NCBI RefSeq assembly: GCF_033807535.1
Contig: NZ_CP136856.1
Location: 1,297,001 to 1,361,000 of the forward strand
DNA length: 64,000 nt
Source: Oceanisphaera sp. IT1-181
GTDB taxonomy: Bacteria > Pseudomonadota > Gammaproteobacteria > Enterobacterales > Aeromonadaceae
Direction: 5' to 3'
Under the pieces are notes generated by a model. That model was not told where the DNA came from, ran no database searches, and saw only the letters and a program-made list of their open reading frames with translations. A program made the translations under genes and the position numbers. This document shows positions 51,578-60,536 of the stretch, piece after piece (within the stretch, counting starts at the first letter, position 1; each line of letters starts with the position of its first letter).

Positions 51578-51701
51578 TTGGATTATACGTCTATAACCAA
51601 CAGGGAAAGCATAGGAAGACGAAATAAGGGCGCATACCAACAGAGCGCAGAGCGGCGTAAAGCTAACGCGAAATATTGACGTCCCACAGAATCTCTACAC
51701 T

Positions 51702-51758
51702 CGTGGTAGGCTGGTATTTACCATCTTTTTTTGTGCTTTTATGTGGATAAAAATTAGC
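51702..51758. repeat. Fragment of MITE-like family C
   Basis: GTGGTAGGCTGGTATTTACC and TTTTGTGCTTTTATG match 15892-15950. The fragment reaches the 3' end of the transglycosylase gene. Confidence 0.55.
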
Positions 51759-53043
51759 GTTTCAGTTGCTCCAGCAAGCTGGCGCTGGCATAGCCGTCTG
51801 CCACTTGTTGTTTAGACTGCTGATAAGCGCGAATGGCGTTAATGGAGTTAGGGCCAATCACGCCGTCTGAACCTTTGGTATCAAAGCCTTTAGCAGTGAG
51901 TATTTTTTGCAATGTCACTTTTTCACTGCGACTTAAGGCGCGCTCTTCTCTTGGCCAACTGGCGACGAATTCACCAGCTCCGTCTAATTTATCAGCTAAA
52001 TGTCCTACTGCCATCGCATAGGAGGTGGCGTTGTTATAACGACGGATCACCTTAAAGTTCTTAAAGATAGCAAATACCGGGCCATGGGCACCGGCGGGCA
52101 CTAAAATGGCAGCTTCACCAAAGTCCGGTAACGGCTGGCCGTTAATGGTTTTTACGCCGCGCTCGCGCCAGTATGCTACGGGTTTAAGGTTGCCTTGGTC
52201 GGCGGTGGTGTAATCAAATCCTTGGGGCAGTGTAATTTCTACACCCCAAGGTGCCTTATGTTGCCAGCCAAAACGGGCCAAGTAAGCAGCGGTAGAGGCC
52301 AGCGCATCTGTGGGATCTTCTGACCAAATGTCCCGTTTGCCATCACCGTTAAAGTCTTGGGCATACTGTAAATAGCTGGTGGGCATAAACTGGGTGTGGC
52401 CCATGGCACCGGCCCAAGATCCGCGCATGCGCTCGGGCGTTACATCACCCGCTTGCAAAATTTTCAGTGCGCCTATTAACTCGGCTTCGGCAAAAGTGCG
52501 ACGTCGGCCTTCAAACGCCAAGGTCGCCAAACCGGCGATGGTGCTGGTATTGCCGCGATAAGAGCCGTAGTTGGTTTCCATGCCCCACACCGATACCACG
52601 ACTTTAGCGTCCACGTTATAGCGGGCTTCGATGGCGCTTAAGGTTTTTTCTAGTGATTTCCACTTCTCACGACCAGTAGTGACGCGCGTAGTGGAGGTGG
52701 CCGTATCCAGATATTCCCAAATTTGACGGGTAAACTCCGCCTGACTGCTATCAAGCTTGATGACTTGGTTGTCCAGTTTCACGCCTTTAAAGGCGGCGTC
52801 AAAAGTGGCAGGAGTAATGCCTTTATTGAGTGCTTGTACCCGAAACTGTTGGCGCCAAGTATTAAAGTCAGCCAGCTCAGTGGCGGTAGGCGGGCGAGTA
52901 TTAGCAGCAGGCGTTGGCGTGCTGGTTTTGTTGGTGCCGTCTTTGGTCGACTCAGGCGTGGTAGGCGCTGTATTGGCATGGCTGGTACAGCCGGTGAGGA
53001 TAACGCCCAGCACCAAGGCACTGATATAAGATGGTTTTAGCAT
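51754..53043 (-). CDS. Lytic murein transglycosylase, MltB type with PG-binding domain
   Basis: The 429-residue lipoprotein has a lipobox (ILTGC, Cys19), a Thr/Pro-rich linker, a MltB-like lytic transglycosylase domain with the catalytic Glu in VWGMETNYGSYRG, QFMPTSYLQYAQDFNGDG in pieces, and a C-terminal peptidoglycan-binding domain (GFDTKGSDGVIGPNSINAIRAYQ in pieces). It cleaves murein at the outer membrane. The start at 53043 gives a normal signal peptide; a longer start would add 20 residues without merit. Confidence 0.9.
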   Translation of the reverse strand: MLKPSYISALVLGVILTGCTSHANTAPTTPESTKDGTNKTSTPTPAANTRPPTATELADFNTWRQQFRVQALNKGITPATFDAAFKGVKLDNQVIKLDSSQAEFTRQIWEYLDTATSTTRVTTGREKWKSLEKTLSAIEARYNVDAKVVVSVWGMETNYGSYRGNTSTIAGLATLAFEGRRRTFAEAELIGALKILQAGDVTPERMRGSWAGAMGHTQFMPTSYLQYAQDFNGDGKRDIWSEDPTDALASTAAYLARFGWQHKAPWGVEITLPQGFDYTTADQGNLKPVAYWRERGVKTINGQPLPDFGEAAILVPAGAHGPVFAIFKNFKVIRRYNNATSYAMAVGHLADKLDGAGEFVASWPREERALSRSEKVTLQKILTAKGFDTKGSDGVIGPNSINAIRAYQQSKQQVADGYASASLLEQLKR

Positions 53044-53545
53044 GAGGTCTCTTTGATCACTCTTTATAGGAAAGTTGGGGTTCGTAAAGTATGTCTGCAG
53101 CATATCCCAACGCGATAAAAAGGAAAGAGCTGGCGCGGTTCGCCCCTAAGATATTCAGGCTCTTATTAAAGATGTTTATGTTTAACCCGCACAATTAAGC
53201 GTGGCGCTGTTAGTCACTCACCATAAAGCCAACAAAATTAGGTTATGGTTGCAGCCAGTGCGGTCAGGCTTTGTTATGATCACAGAAGGTTATAAGCGCC
53301 AAAGTTATGTTAGATAAAACGTAATTCGTCTCTCAAGTTTGTGGTGGTTAGGCCGATAGCGTGACCTAGCCTAAGAAAGTCATCGAACTGAGCTCAAGGT
53401 GCCAAGCCATCGCCATTTTTGCCAGCGGGTAAATAATGCGAAATTGCAGCCGCCACCATGGTGCGGGTTGGCAGGTAGAACGAACGCGTGTGACAGCGGC
53501 TTACCGCTAACCGTTAAGCAAGGTTGATTTTCTTTCGGAGTGGTT
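53044..53545. other. Transglycosylase/GNAT divergent intergenic region
   Basis: 502 bp without a recognisable gene. A hairpin TTAGGC/GCCTAA lies near 53348-53373. No riboswitch or known RNA family was recognised. Confidence 0.4.
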
Positions 53546-54016
53546 ATGTACCTGATTAGGGATTTTAGAGACACCGACCTTAGCAGTCTGGAGTTGATTT
53601 TTCATGACGCCGTCATGGCCCAAGGGCGACGTGGCTATAGTGATGAACAGGTTGAATTTTGGGCCGCCTTTCCTTATTTATACGCGGCAGACTTTAGAAC
53701 CTTAGTGCTCACCGGCTACACCCGCGTGATGGCGTGCAATCAGATCCCCGTGGCCTTTGCTACTTTGCATCCCGACGATCATCTGGCCTTGTTATATGTG
53801 CTGGGTGATCACGCCGGGCGTGGCATTGCCGGGCGCCTGTGTGCAGACATTGAACAAGAGGCGAGCCGCCGTGGTGTGGCGTGTCTGCGTACCGATGCCA
53901 GCTTGTTATCGCAACCGGTATTTGAACAAAGAGGTTACCAGTTAGTGCAGCAAGAGCGGATTGAAAAAGAAGATATTGAGTTTACGCGTTTTATTATGGA
54001 AAAAACCCTGCGCTAG
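53546..54016 (+). CDS. GNAT family N-acetyltransferase
   Basis: The 156-residue protein starts with IRDFRDTDLSSLELIFHDAV, in pieces YLIRDFRDTD and LELIFHDAV, and has the acetyl-CoA loop VLGDHAGRGIAGRLCADIE (GRGIAG is the Q/RxxGxG/A motif). The FEQRGYQLV strand closes the fold. The acceptor is unknown. The ATG at 53546 is used because CGGAG lies five bases upstream; a GTG six bases earlier overlaps it. It precedes purU by 91 bp in the same direction. Confidence 0.85.
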   Translation: MYLIRDFRDTDLSSLELIFHDAVMAQGRRGYSDEQVEFWAAFPYLYAADFRTLVLTGYTRVMACNQIPVAFATLHPDDHLALLYVLGDHAGRGIAGRLCADIEQEASRRGVACLRTDASLLSQPVFEQRGYQLVQQERIEKEDIEFTRFIMEKTLR

Positions 54017-54107
54017 TGTGCTGCGGCGCTGGTATCGAGTGAGGCTTTGCCGCAAAATAGCGCCCCCTGAACAGGGTATTTGATGAATTAGGGGTAGGAG
54101 TACCGCT

Positions 54108-54977
54108 GTGGCCAAGCCGAAGAACACCTATTATCTCACCGCTCATTGTCCTAGTGCCTTAGGCACCATGGATGTGCTGACTCGTTATTTATGCGAGCAG
54201 CAATGTTACGTGGTAGAAATGCAGACTTTTGATGATATTGAAAGCGCGCATTTTTTTATTCGCATGGAGTTTCGCCCCCCTGCGGACCACGCTTTTGATG
54301 TGGAGCAGTTTCGCCAAGGCCTCACACCCAGAGCTGCTGAGTTTGGCATGCAATGGGAGCTGACGGCGGCGAGTCTGAGGCCGAATGTGGTGGTCATGGT
54401 GTCGCGTTTGGATCATTGCTTAAACGACTTATTGTATCGTTATCGCACCGGTCAATTAGCCATTGAAATTCCGGCCATTATTTCTAATCATCCGGACTTA
54501 CAACGTCTGGCCGATTGGCACCATATTCCGTTTTACTATTTGCCAGTTGACGACAGCAATCGCGGCCTGCAAGAAGCGCAGGTGCTGCAACTGATCAATG
54601 AGTGCCAAGCGGATTTAGTGGTGCTGGCGCGTTATATGCAGATGCTGAGCCCTGAGCTGAGTACGGCACTCACAGGTAAAGCCATTAATATTCATCATTC
54701 GTTATTACCCGGCTTTAAAGGTGAGCTTCCTTATCATCAGGCTTATGACAAAGGCGTCAAGCTGGTGGGGGCCACAGCGCATTACATTGATAACCACTTG
54801 GATGATGGGCCTATTATTAGCCAAGGGGTAGAGGTGGTGGATCACAGTCACTATCCTGAGCAGTTAATTGCCAAGGGGCGCGATATTGAATGTCGAACCT
54901 TGGCCCGTGCCGTGCAAGCGCACATTGAAGGGCGCGTATTTCTACACCAGGGTAAAACCGTGGTTTTTAGCAGCTAG
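54108..54977 (+). CDS. purU: Formyltetrahydrofolate deformylase PurU
   Basis: The 289-residue enzyme hydrolyses 10-formyl-THF to formate and THF. It has an N-terminal ACT domain (TAHCPSALGTMDVLTRYL in pieces) and a formyl-transferase fold with YMQMLSPEL, INIHHSLLPGFKG, and HYIDNHLDDGPII holding the catalytic Asn/His/Asp set. The start is GTG, preceded by GGAG. The family usually has LPSFKGA at the loop; here it is LPGFKGE. Confidence 0.9.
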   Translation: MAKPKNTYYLTAHCPSALGTMDVLTRYLCEQQCYVVEMQTFDDIESAHFFIRMEFRPPADHAFDVEQFRQGLTPRAAEFGMQWELTAASLRPNVVVMVSRLDHCLNDLLYRYRTGQLAIEIPAIISNHPDLQRLADWHHIPFYYLPVDDSNRGLQEAQVLQLINECQADLVVLARYMQMLSPELSTALTGKAINIHHSLLPGFKGELPYHQAYDKGVKLVGATAHYIDNHLDDGPIISQGVEVVDHSHYPEQLIAKGRDIECRTLARAVQAHIEGRVFLHQGKTVVFSS

Positions 54978-55044
54978 TCGGTTATGTGTGCTCTTTATTA
55001 GATTTTTAATCTCATTGTATTTTCTTTGCGGAGTGTCTAGTTAC

Positions 55045-56988
55045 ATGAATAAAACCCTGATGGCGAGCTTGTTGGCCTTAGCGCTAACCGGTTGTGCCAG
55101 CTCACAATCGGATCAGCCTTTTAGCCTGACCTTGGCGCACATTAACGATACCCAATCACATTTTGATGCCAGCGATGTGCGACTCAGCTTTGCTAACAAA
55201 GCGGTTTACACCAGAGCGGGTGGCAGTGCACGCGTCTTCAACTACGTTAATCAATTGCGCGAGCAAGCCGACATTAACAATCAGGCGTTTTTATTTTTAC
55301 ACGCCGGTGATGCGTGGCAGGGCAGCGGCTATTTTACTCAGCATAAAGGTGCCATGAATGCGGATATTCTCAGCCGGATGCAGCTTGATGCCATGACCCT
55401 TGGCGAGCGTGAATTTGCCCTCGACAACCGCCATCTGGCGGCTTTTATTGAGCAAGTCGACTTTCCAGTGTTGGCGGCCAACATAGATGCCCGCCAAGAC
55501 GCGGATTTACAAGCGGCAAAAAACCTTCAGCCCTATGTCCTGTATGCCTTTAAAGGCAATAAGAAAAAGCGTGTGGCAAACGTGAAAGACGCGGGCAAAT
55601 CTCCGGTGGTAGCTGTGCTGGGCTTGGTAAGAGCAGACATGGCGACGGCGGGCAAGCAAGTGGGCCAGCTTAGCTTTGATCAAGAAGTGAGTCGCGCTCA
55701 AAGCACGGTTAACGCACTTAAAGAGCAAGGCGTGAGCCACATAGTGGCCCTGACGCACTTAGGGTTGGAACGCGATAATCAGCTGGCGCAAAAAGTGAAT
55801 GGCATCGACGTGATAGTCGGTGGCCATGCCCAAGGTTTATTGGGTGACTTTACGGCGCTGGGTGGCACTAAAAATGAACCCTATGCCCGCCGCTTTACCA
55901 ATCCCGATGGCCGTGGCAGCACCTGTGTGGTGCAATCGGGCCAGTTTGGCCAAGCCATGGGCAAGGTAACGGTGACCTTTACCTATGATGGCCGTGTGAG
56001 CCAGTGTGAAGGCGGCAATACCTTATTAGTCGACCAGCAGTTTTACTCTGATGTGCGCCGTAATGATAACCAGCGGGTGAGTGAGCAACAGCAAGAAAGC
56101 ATCCTAGCTGCCATTGCCGATGCCGATAACATTGCCGTAGTAGCAGAAGATAAATCCTTGCAGCAATACATTGCCAAAGAATATCAGCCAGCCTTGCGAG
56201 AAGCTTACGGTAAAGTGATTGGCGTTGTGCCCCAGACCTTGGCGCACGCCCAGTTACCGGTAACTGGCAAAGGCTCACAAGTTGCACCTTTGGTGGCGGC
56301 CAGCCAGCTGTATTGGCTGAATACACAGGGCGTACAATCTGTGACCGGCCGTCAGGCCGATTTTTCCTTGGTCGCTGCCAGCGCCATTAATCAACGTATC
56401 GAAATAGGGGCGATCAAAGCCGGCCAAATTAGCATGGAATTGTTGCCTGGCAATAATCCCATCAGCTTGGTGTCTTTAACCGGTCATCAGGTAGCAGGCT
56501 TATTGCTTGAAGCCATTAATGGTGCCATCGCGCCTAACGCCGATGGCGGTAGCTTCCCTTATGTGGCGGGTTTGCGTTATCAATTTAATGAAACCAGTCG
56601 TGGCCGTGGTTACTTGAGCCGCATTGAATATGCACGCAATGGTCAGTGGGCGCGTATTGAGCCCAATACCCAGTATCAAGTGGCGCTCACGGGTTTTCAC
56701 GCTTTGGCTAACGGCGGTGGGCAGACCTTATTTGATGCTCAGCAAGTGCTCACAGATCGTCTCGATCTTGCCTATGTAAACGGCAACTTGGCCGCGTTCC
56801 CCGTGGCAAGATTGAGTAAAAGCGCCCAAGGCGCAATTGAGGTGCACTATATTAACCAGCCCCTTAATTGCCAGCAGGCGCAGGTGAGCTGCAATACCTC
56901 GGCGTACGCTTTTACTGATTATGTGCGAGATAATAGGCCGGCACTCACGGCCTTAGCGGAGCCAGGCATTAGCTTGAATCGCTTGTAA
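55045..56988 (+). CDS. 5'-nucleotidase/UshA-like lipoprotein with altered active site
   Basis: The 647-residue protein is a lipoprotein (LALTGC, Cys17) with a calcineurin-like phosphoesterase domain and a 5'-nucleotidase C-terminal domain. HINDTQSHFD and HAGDAWQGS give D35 and D89, and VALTHLG and GGHAQG keep later histidines. However, the His of the NDxH motif is Q37, and the GNHE motif has become GERE (E121, R122). Loss of these metal-binding and catalytic residues suggests reduced, changed or absent hydrolase activity. The start at 55045 follows GCGGAG. Confidence 0.8.
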   Translation: MNKTLMASLLALALTGCASSQSDQPFSLTLAHINDTQSHFDASDVRLSFANKAVYTRAGGSARVFNYVNQLREQADINNQAFLFLHAGDAWQGSGYFTQHKGAMNADILSRMQLDAMTLGEREFALDNRHLAAFIEQVDFPVLAANIDARQDADLQAAKNLQPYVLYAFKGNKKKRVANVKDAGKSPVVAVLGLVRADMATAGKQVGQLSFDQEVSRAQSTVNALKEQGVSHIVALTHLGLERDNQLAQKVNGIDVIVGGHAQGLLGDFTALGGTKNEPYARRFTNPDGRGSTCVVQSGQFGQAMGKVTVTFTYDGRVSQCEGGNTLLVDQQFYSDVRRNDNQRVSEQQQESILAAIADADNIAVVAEDKSLQQYIAKEYQPALREAYGKVIGVVPQTLAHAQLPVTGKGSQVAPLVAASQLYWLNTQGVQSVTGRQADFSLVAASAINQRIEIGAIKAGQISMELLPGNNPISLVSLTGHQVAGLLLEAINGAIAPNADGGSFPYVAGLRYQFNETSRGRGYLSRIEYARNGQWARIEPNTQYQVALTGFHALANGGGQTLFDAQQVLTDRLDLAYVNGNLAAFPVARLSKSAQGAIEVHYINQPLNCQQAQVSCNTSAYAFTDYVRDNRPALTALAEPGISLNRL

Positions 56989-56991
56989 ATA

Positions 56992-57026
56992 ATAAAGAGG
57001 CCCGAACTGTTCGGGCCTCTTTATTT
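56992..57026 (+). terminator. Terminator after the nucleotidase-like gene
   Basis: AAAGAGGCCCGAA-CTG-TTCGGGCCTCTTT with ATTT following. Confidence 0.9.
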
Positions 57027-57168
57027 GGTGTTATGAGTGGGACTTTTTTGGAGCTTATTTTAACGCCATCACGGCGACGCGTAATCACGGTCACGAATAT
57101 AGACAAGGTCCTCGATAATAAACCTGCTATGTTTTATATACTCTATCGAGTCTTATTTAGGGGGATCC

Positions 57169-57738
57169 ATGCGAACTAAAAAAACACCGTTGTTGAGGCC
57201 AGCGCAATGGCTGTTGGGAGCCGTCTTATGTGGCGTAACGCTCAGCTCTACAGCGGACGATGCACTGGCGGCTGAACCTTTGTCGGCCCCCGAAGGGCGG
57301 GTGTTGTTAACCCTTACCGGTAATATTGGGGTGACGAATTCGGGGACTAATAGCGCCATGGGCCAAGCCGATCAGGCCGAGTTTGACTTAGCGCTGCTGG
57401 ACAGTTTACCCCAGCATGAATTTGATACTGAAACCCCTTGGACTAATGGCGTGCATCGTTTTAGTGGCGTGTTATTACGCGACTTATTACAACGTGTGGA
57501 CGCGAAAGGCGTGGTGATTAAGGCGGTGGCGTTTAATGAATATTTTTCTATCATTGACACTTCACGCATTGAGCTGAGCGGATTATTATTGGCCACCCGT
57601 ATGGATGGCGAGCCGATGAGAATTCGCGATAAAGGCCCTTCTTGGTTGATGTTACCCTTGTCAGAGTCGAAACAACTGGATAATAAACGCTTTCACGAAC
57701 TGCTGATCTGGCAACTAAGAACATTGGATGTGCAATAG
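57169..57738 (+). CDS. Periplasmic molybdopterin-binding-fold protein, no Mo-ligand cysteine
   Basis: The 189-residue protein has a signal peptide (LLGAVLCGVTLSSTADDALA, cut after the alanines). The mature domain resembles the SUOX/YedY molybdopterin-binding fold: LTLTGNI, TPWTNGVHRFSGVLLRDLLQ in pieces, and IRDKGPSWLMLP. The Mo-coordinating Cys of true enzymes is absent; the only Cys lies in the signal peptide. It ends directly against the GGDEF-EAL gene, so it probably works as its periplasmic partner. Similar pairs occur in marine gammaproteobacteria, to my recollection. Confidence 0.7.
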   Translation: MRTKKTPLLRPAQWLLGAVLCGVTLSSTADDALAAEPLSAPEGRVLLTLTGNIGVTNSGTNSAMGQADQAEFDLALLDSLPQHEFDTETPWTNGVHRFSGVLLRDLLQRVDAKGVVIKAVAFNEYFSIIDTSRIELSGLLLATRMDGEPMRIRDKGPSWLMLPLSESKQLDNKRFHELLIWQLRTLDVQ

Positions 57739-59646
57739 GTGAAAAAATTTAAATTGTTGGTCATGACCGCCATAGTGGTGTTGTTCAGTGCCAGCTCCCT
57801 TTATAGCTATTACCGCGACTTTGAAGTTGTGCGCTATGTCTCAGCCACCGTTAAGGCGGTGGGCTGGAGCAGCTCAGAGTTAGAAATGGAAGTGGTGAAG
57901 TTTGACCAAGCCCTCACCGCGTTAGCGGCCGGCCTAGAAGACAATGAATATTTAGAGCTGCGCTTTGAGGTACTCTGGAGTCGGGTTAATAGCTTATTAG
58001 CAGGCAAAGAAAATCGCCCACTGCGTGAGCAGCCCGGCGTGTTGCCCTTGCTTGGCAGCTTATCAGAGCAATTAAGATTGTGGGAAGACGACGTTTATGA
58101 GCTTAACGCCGGTGACGTGGTGGCCATAATGACGTTGCGCGAAGAGCTGGCGCACTTTCATCAATTAACCCGAGAAATTAACGTAGAAAACTTTTCTGGC
58201 GATAATATTTGGCGCCAGCTAGATGTGCTGCAAGACACGCGGCTACATTCCACGCTATCTTTAGCGGGATTGCTCATCAGTGGTGGCTTAATGCTGCTGC
58301 TGTTAGTGCGCGAAAACCGCCGTAATCGACAATTAGCCTATCACGACATTCTGACCGGTTTGCCGAATCGCATGCATTTTTACCAGCTCATTGATCAGGC
58401 GATGCAATGGGCGGATCGCCATGACCGAGCCTTGGCGGTGCACATGGTCGATCTTGATGGCTTTAAGGCCATTAATGACAGCTTGGGTCATAAAGTCGGC
58501 GATAAAGTATTAAAAGTAGTGGCAGAACGCTTGCAGGCGGCTCTCGGCGAACAAGGCCAAGTGGCGCGTTTGGGCGGCGATGAGTTTGTGATCATTCAGC
58601 GTTTACAGGATCCCGATGAGGCGAGCCCTATGGCCACCGCGCTTTGGCAGGCTATCGTGCGAGATGTGGCGTTTACGGATGGCTGTTTGTCCCCGCAAGC
58701 CAGCATAGGCACCAGTTTATATCCAGCGCAAGCGGCGAGCGTGACCGAGCTACTCAGTCATGCAGATACGGCCATGTATTACGCCAAGCACAGCCGCACA
58801 TTCGCCACTCAGTTGTACGAAAGTGGCATGGATGAACGGCGTTTGCGTTGTCAAAAGTTAGCGGTGGCTTTGCAAGCGGCCATTGAGCAAGACGCATTAA
58901 CGCTGCATTATCAGCCTATCTATAGCTTAGCCACCGGTGAAATTGAGTCTATTGAAGCTCTGTTGCGCTGGCAATCCGTGGAGCACGGCACTGTGAGTCC
59001 GCTGGAAATTATAGCCGTAGCCGAGCAACACGGCTTGGCTCATCGCCTTAATGAGTGGGTGTTGCACAGTGCCTGCAGCCAGATGCATTTCTGGCATCAG
59101 CGAGGGCATAAGCCGCTGAAAGTGAACGTCAATATTAGCCCTAGCATCTTTATGGACGGTGAGCTGGCCAATACGGTGCGCCGGGTATTGCAGCAAACTC
59201 AACTCAGTGCTGCGGCTTTAGTATTAGAAATTACCGAAGACACCAGTGTGTGGGATACAGCGGGCTCTGCCGAGATCCTAGGTCAACTGCGTGCGCTGGG
59301 CATTGAGATTGCGCTCGATGACTTTGGTACTGGCTATTCGTCTTTTAGCCATTTGCGCCAATTGCCGCTCAATAAGCTTAAAATTGATAAGTCGTTTGTC
59401 GCCGATATGGTGACCGACGTGCGCGCCCTTAATCTGGTTAAAACTATTATCTCACTGGCGCACAGCCTAGACATGAGGGTGGTGGCCGAGGGCATAGAAG
59501 ATGCAGCACAACAGGCTAAGCTTGCGCAATTAGGCTGCGATCTAGGCCAAGGTTACTGGCTCGCCAGACCTATGCCTGCTGCCGCCATGAGCGAAGAGTT
59601 AATGGCCAAAGCGGCGCGCAACCTCAGCGTACTTAAAGCTCAGTGA
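57739..59646 (+). CDS. GGDEF-EAL membrane protein (c-di-GMP turnover)
   Basis: The 635-residue protein has a membrane helix near residues 5-25, a periplasmic domain of about 145 residues, a second helix (173-190), a GGDEF domain with GGDEF at 279-283, and an EAL domain with EAL at 406-408 and DDFGTGYSS at 527-535. Both catalytic motifs look intact, and no RxxD inhibitory site is seen before GGDEF. The start is GTG at the base after the preceding stop codon, so translation is coupled. The upstream periplasmic protein may supply its signal. Confidence 0.9.
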   Translation: MKKFKLLVMTAIVVLFSASSLYSYYRDFEVVRYVSATVKAVGWSSSELEMEVVKFDQALTALAAGLEDNEYLELRFEVLWSRVNSLLAGKENRPLREQPGVLPLLGSLSEQLRLWEDDVYELNAGDVVAIMTLREELAHFHQLTREINVENFSGDNIWRQLDVLQDTRLHSTLSLAGLLISGGLMLLLLVRENRRNRQLAYHDILTGLPNRMHFYQLIDQAMQWADRHDRALAVHMVDLDGFKAINDSLGHKVGDKVLKVVAERLQAALGEQGQVARLGGDEFVIIQRLQDPDEASPMATALWQAIVRDVAFTDGCLSPQASIGTSLYPAQAASVTELLSHADTAMYYAKHSRTFATQLYESGMDERRLRCQKLAVALQAAIEQDALTLHYQPIYSLATGEIESIEALLRWQSVEHGTVSPLEIIAVAEQHGLAHRLNEWVLHSACSQMHFWHQRGHKPLKVNVNISPSIFMDGELANTVRRVLQQTQLSAAALVLEITEDTSVWDTAGSAEILGQLRALGIEIALDDFGTGYSSFSHLRQLPLNKLKIDKSFVADMVTDVRALNLVKTIISLAHSLDMRVVAEGIEDAAQQAKLAQLGCDLGQGYWLARPMPAAAMSEELMAKAARNLSVLKAQ

Positions 59647-59805
59647 TGTTAAGCGGGCCAGCGTAGCTGGCGGATTTTAAGATTTACACCTGCGGTGTAA
59701 TGCGCGAATAAATTTACGCCTACAAAAACAAAATGCCTCTTGTTAATGTAAACAGGCCACATACTTACTTAGAATGGTATAAGAAAGAGTCGGTGTTTGT
59801 TGTTA

Positions 59806-59835
59806 GCCGTCTTCCTGACGCACGTCAGGATCTCG
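59806..59835 (+). repeat. Dispersed palindromic 30-mer (copy 4)
   Basis: GCCGTCTTCCTGACG-CA-CGTCAGG then ATCTCG; split here. Perfect arms CCTGACG/CGTCAGG. Confidence 0.8.
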
Positions 59836-59931
59836 TTCTGGGTTTTAAACAAAAGCGAGATACCGAGGCCGTCATGCTGAACTTGATTCAGTATCGGTAG
59901 GACGGATGAGGATGAGCAGTGTTTGTTGTGT

Positions 59932-59961
59932 GCCGTCATCCTGACGCACGTCAGGATCTCG
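59932..59961 (+). repeat. Dispersed palindromic 30-mer (copy 5)
   Basis: Same core as copy 4, with GCCGTCATCCTGACG at the left. The two copies lie 126 bp apart. Confidence 0.8.
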
Positions 59962-60536
59962 CTATTTTTGTAGCCCGCAACTTGTTCGCGGGTCCTGCGC
60001 AGCAGGATAGTTTAAAGATTTACACCTGCGGTATAATGCGCGAATACTCTTACCTAAAAATAAGACGCCTACAAAAGCCAGAGGTCTCTTGTAGCCCGCC
60101 GTCTCTTTGGTAAAGAGGACTTCGCGGGGCCAGCGTAGCTGGCGTTTTGTTTAAAACCAAAACATAAGACCGAGCTTAGCCCTTACCCATTAAAAGTCCC
60201 TTTTAGATCTGATCTCTATTTTTCTGTGGGTTCCGTGGATTCCGTTGCAAAAATAGCTTTGTGGTGTTTTCAATCGTTCCGCCTGCGGCGTAATGTAAGA
60301 GCAAGCGTTCGCCTACAACAGATTTTAAACTCCTCGTCCGACCCCTGTTTTGATACAAAACGTGCTCGACCGTAGCAGATATTTTCCGCGATTTTCCCTC
60401 CAGACTTTCCTAACTGTTCTAGTATCTAAACGACTCTATTAGCAAAATGAGGCTGCCTAGCAGCTGCGCTTGCTGTTAGGTGAAACCTTGTATTTAGGTA
60501 AACCTTGTCGCTTATGAGAATCGAAGGAGAGGGGCC

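Larger units (their letters stand above)
50436..51614 (-). mobile_element. IS110-family insertion sequence (about 1179 bp)
   Basis: Contains one DEDD/Ser transposase gene and a 5' non-coding region of about 210 bp. Borders were inferred from guide matching: a TC core at 51616-51615 (left) and 50435-50434 (right), minus-strand reading. No long terminal inverted repeats are seen, as usual for the IS110 group. Its right end abuts the palindromic repeat 50349-50435. Confidence 0.7.
59647..60536. other. Repeat-rich gap between GGDEF-EAL gene and prpB
   Basis: 890 bp without a gene. In order: REP-like fragments (59650-59735), the right end of family C (59757-59780), palindromic 30-mers at 59806 and 59932, further REP-like pieces (59965-60160; 60270-60325) and a CCACGGAA-family copy (about 60211-60250). 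The prpB promoter lies in the last 100 bp. Confidence 0.7.

Noticed and set aside
53044..53545. Riboswitch or RNase P-like RNA ahead of the GNAT gene
   Set aside because: No conserved core of any family I know could be placed; only a 6-bp hairpin is visible.
53380..53574. 64-residue minus-strand ORF overlapping the GNAT start
   Set aside because: It overlaps a well-supported gene and has no family features.
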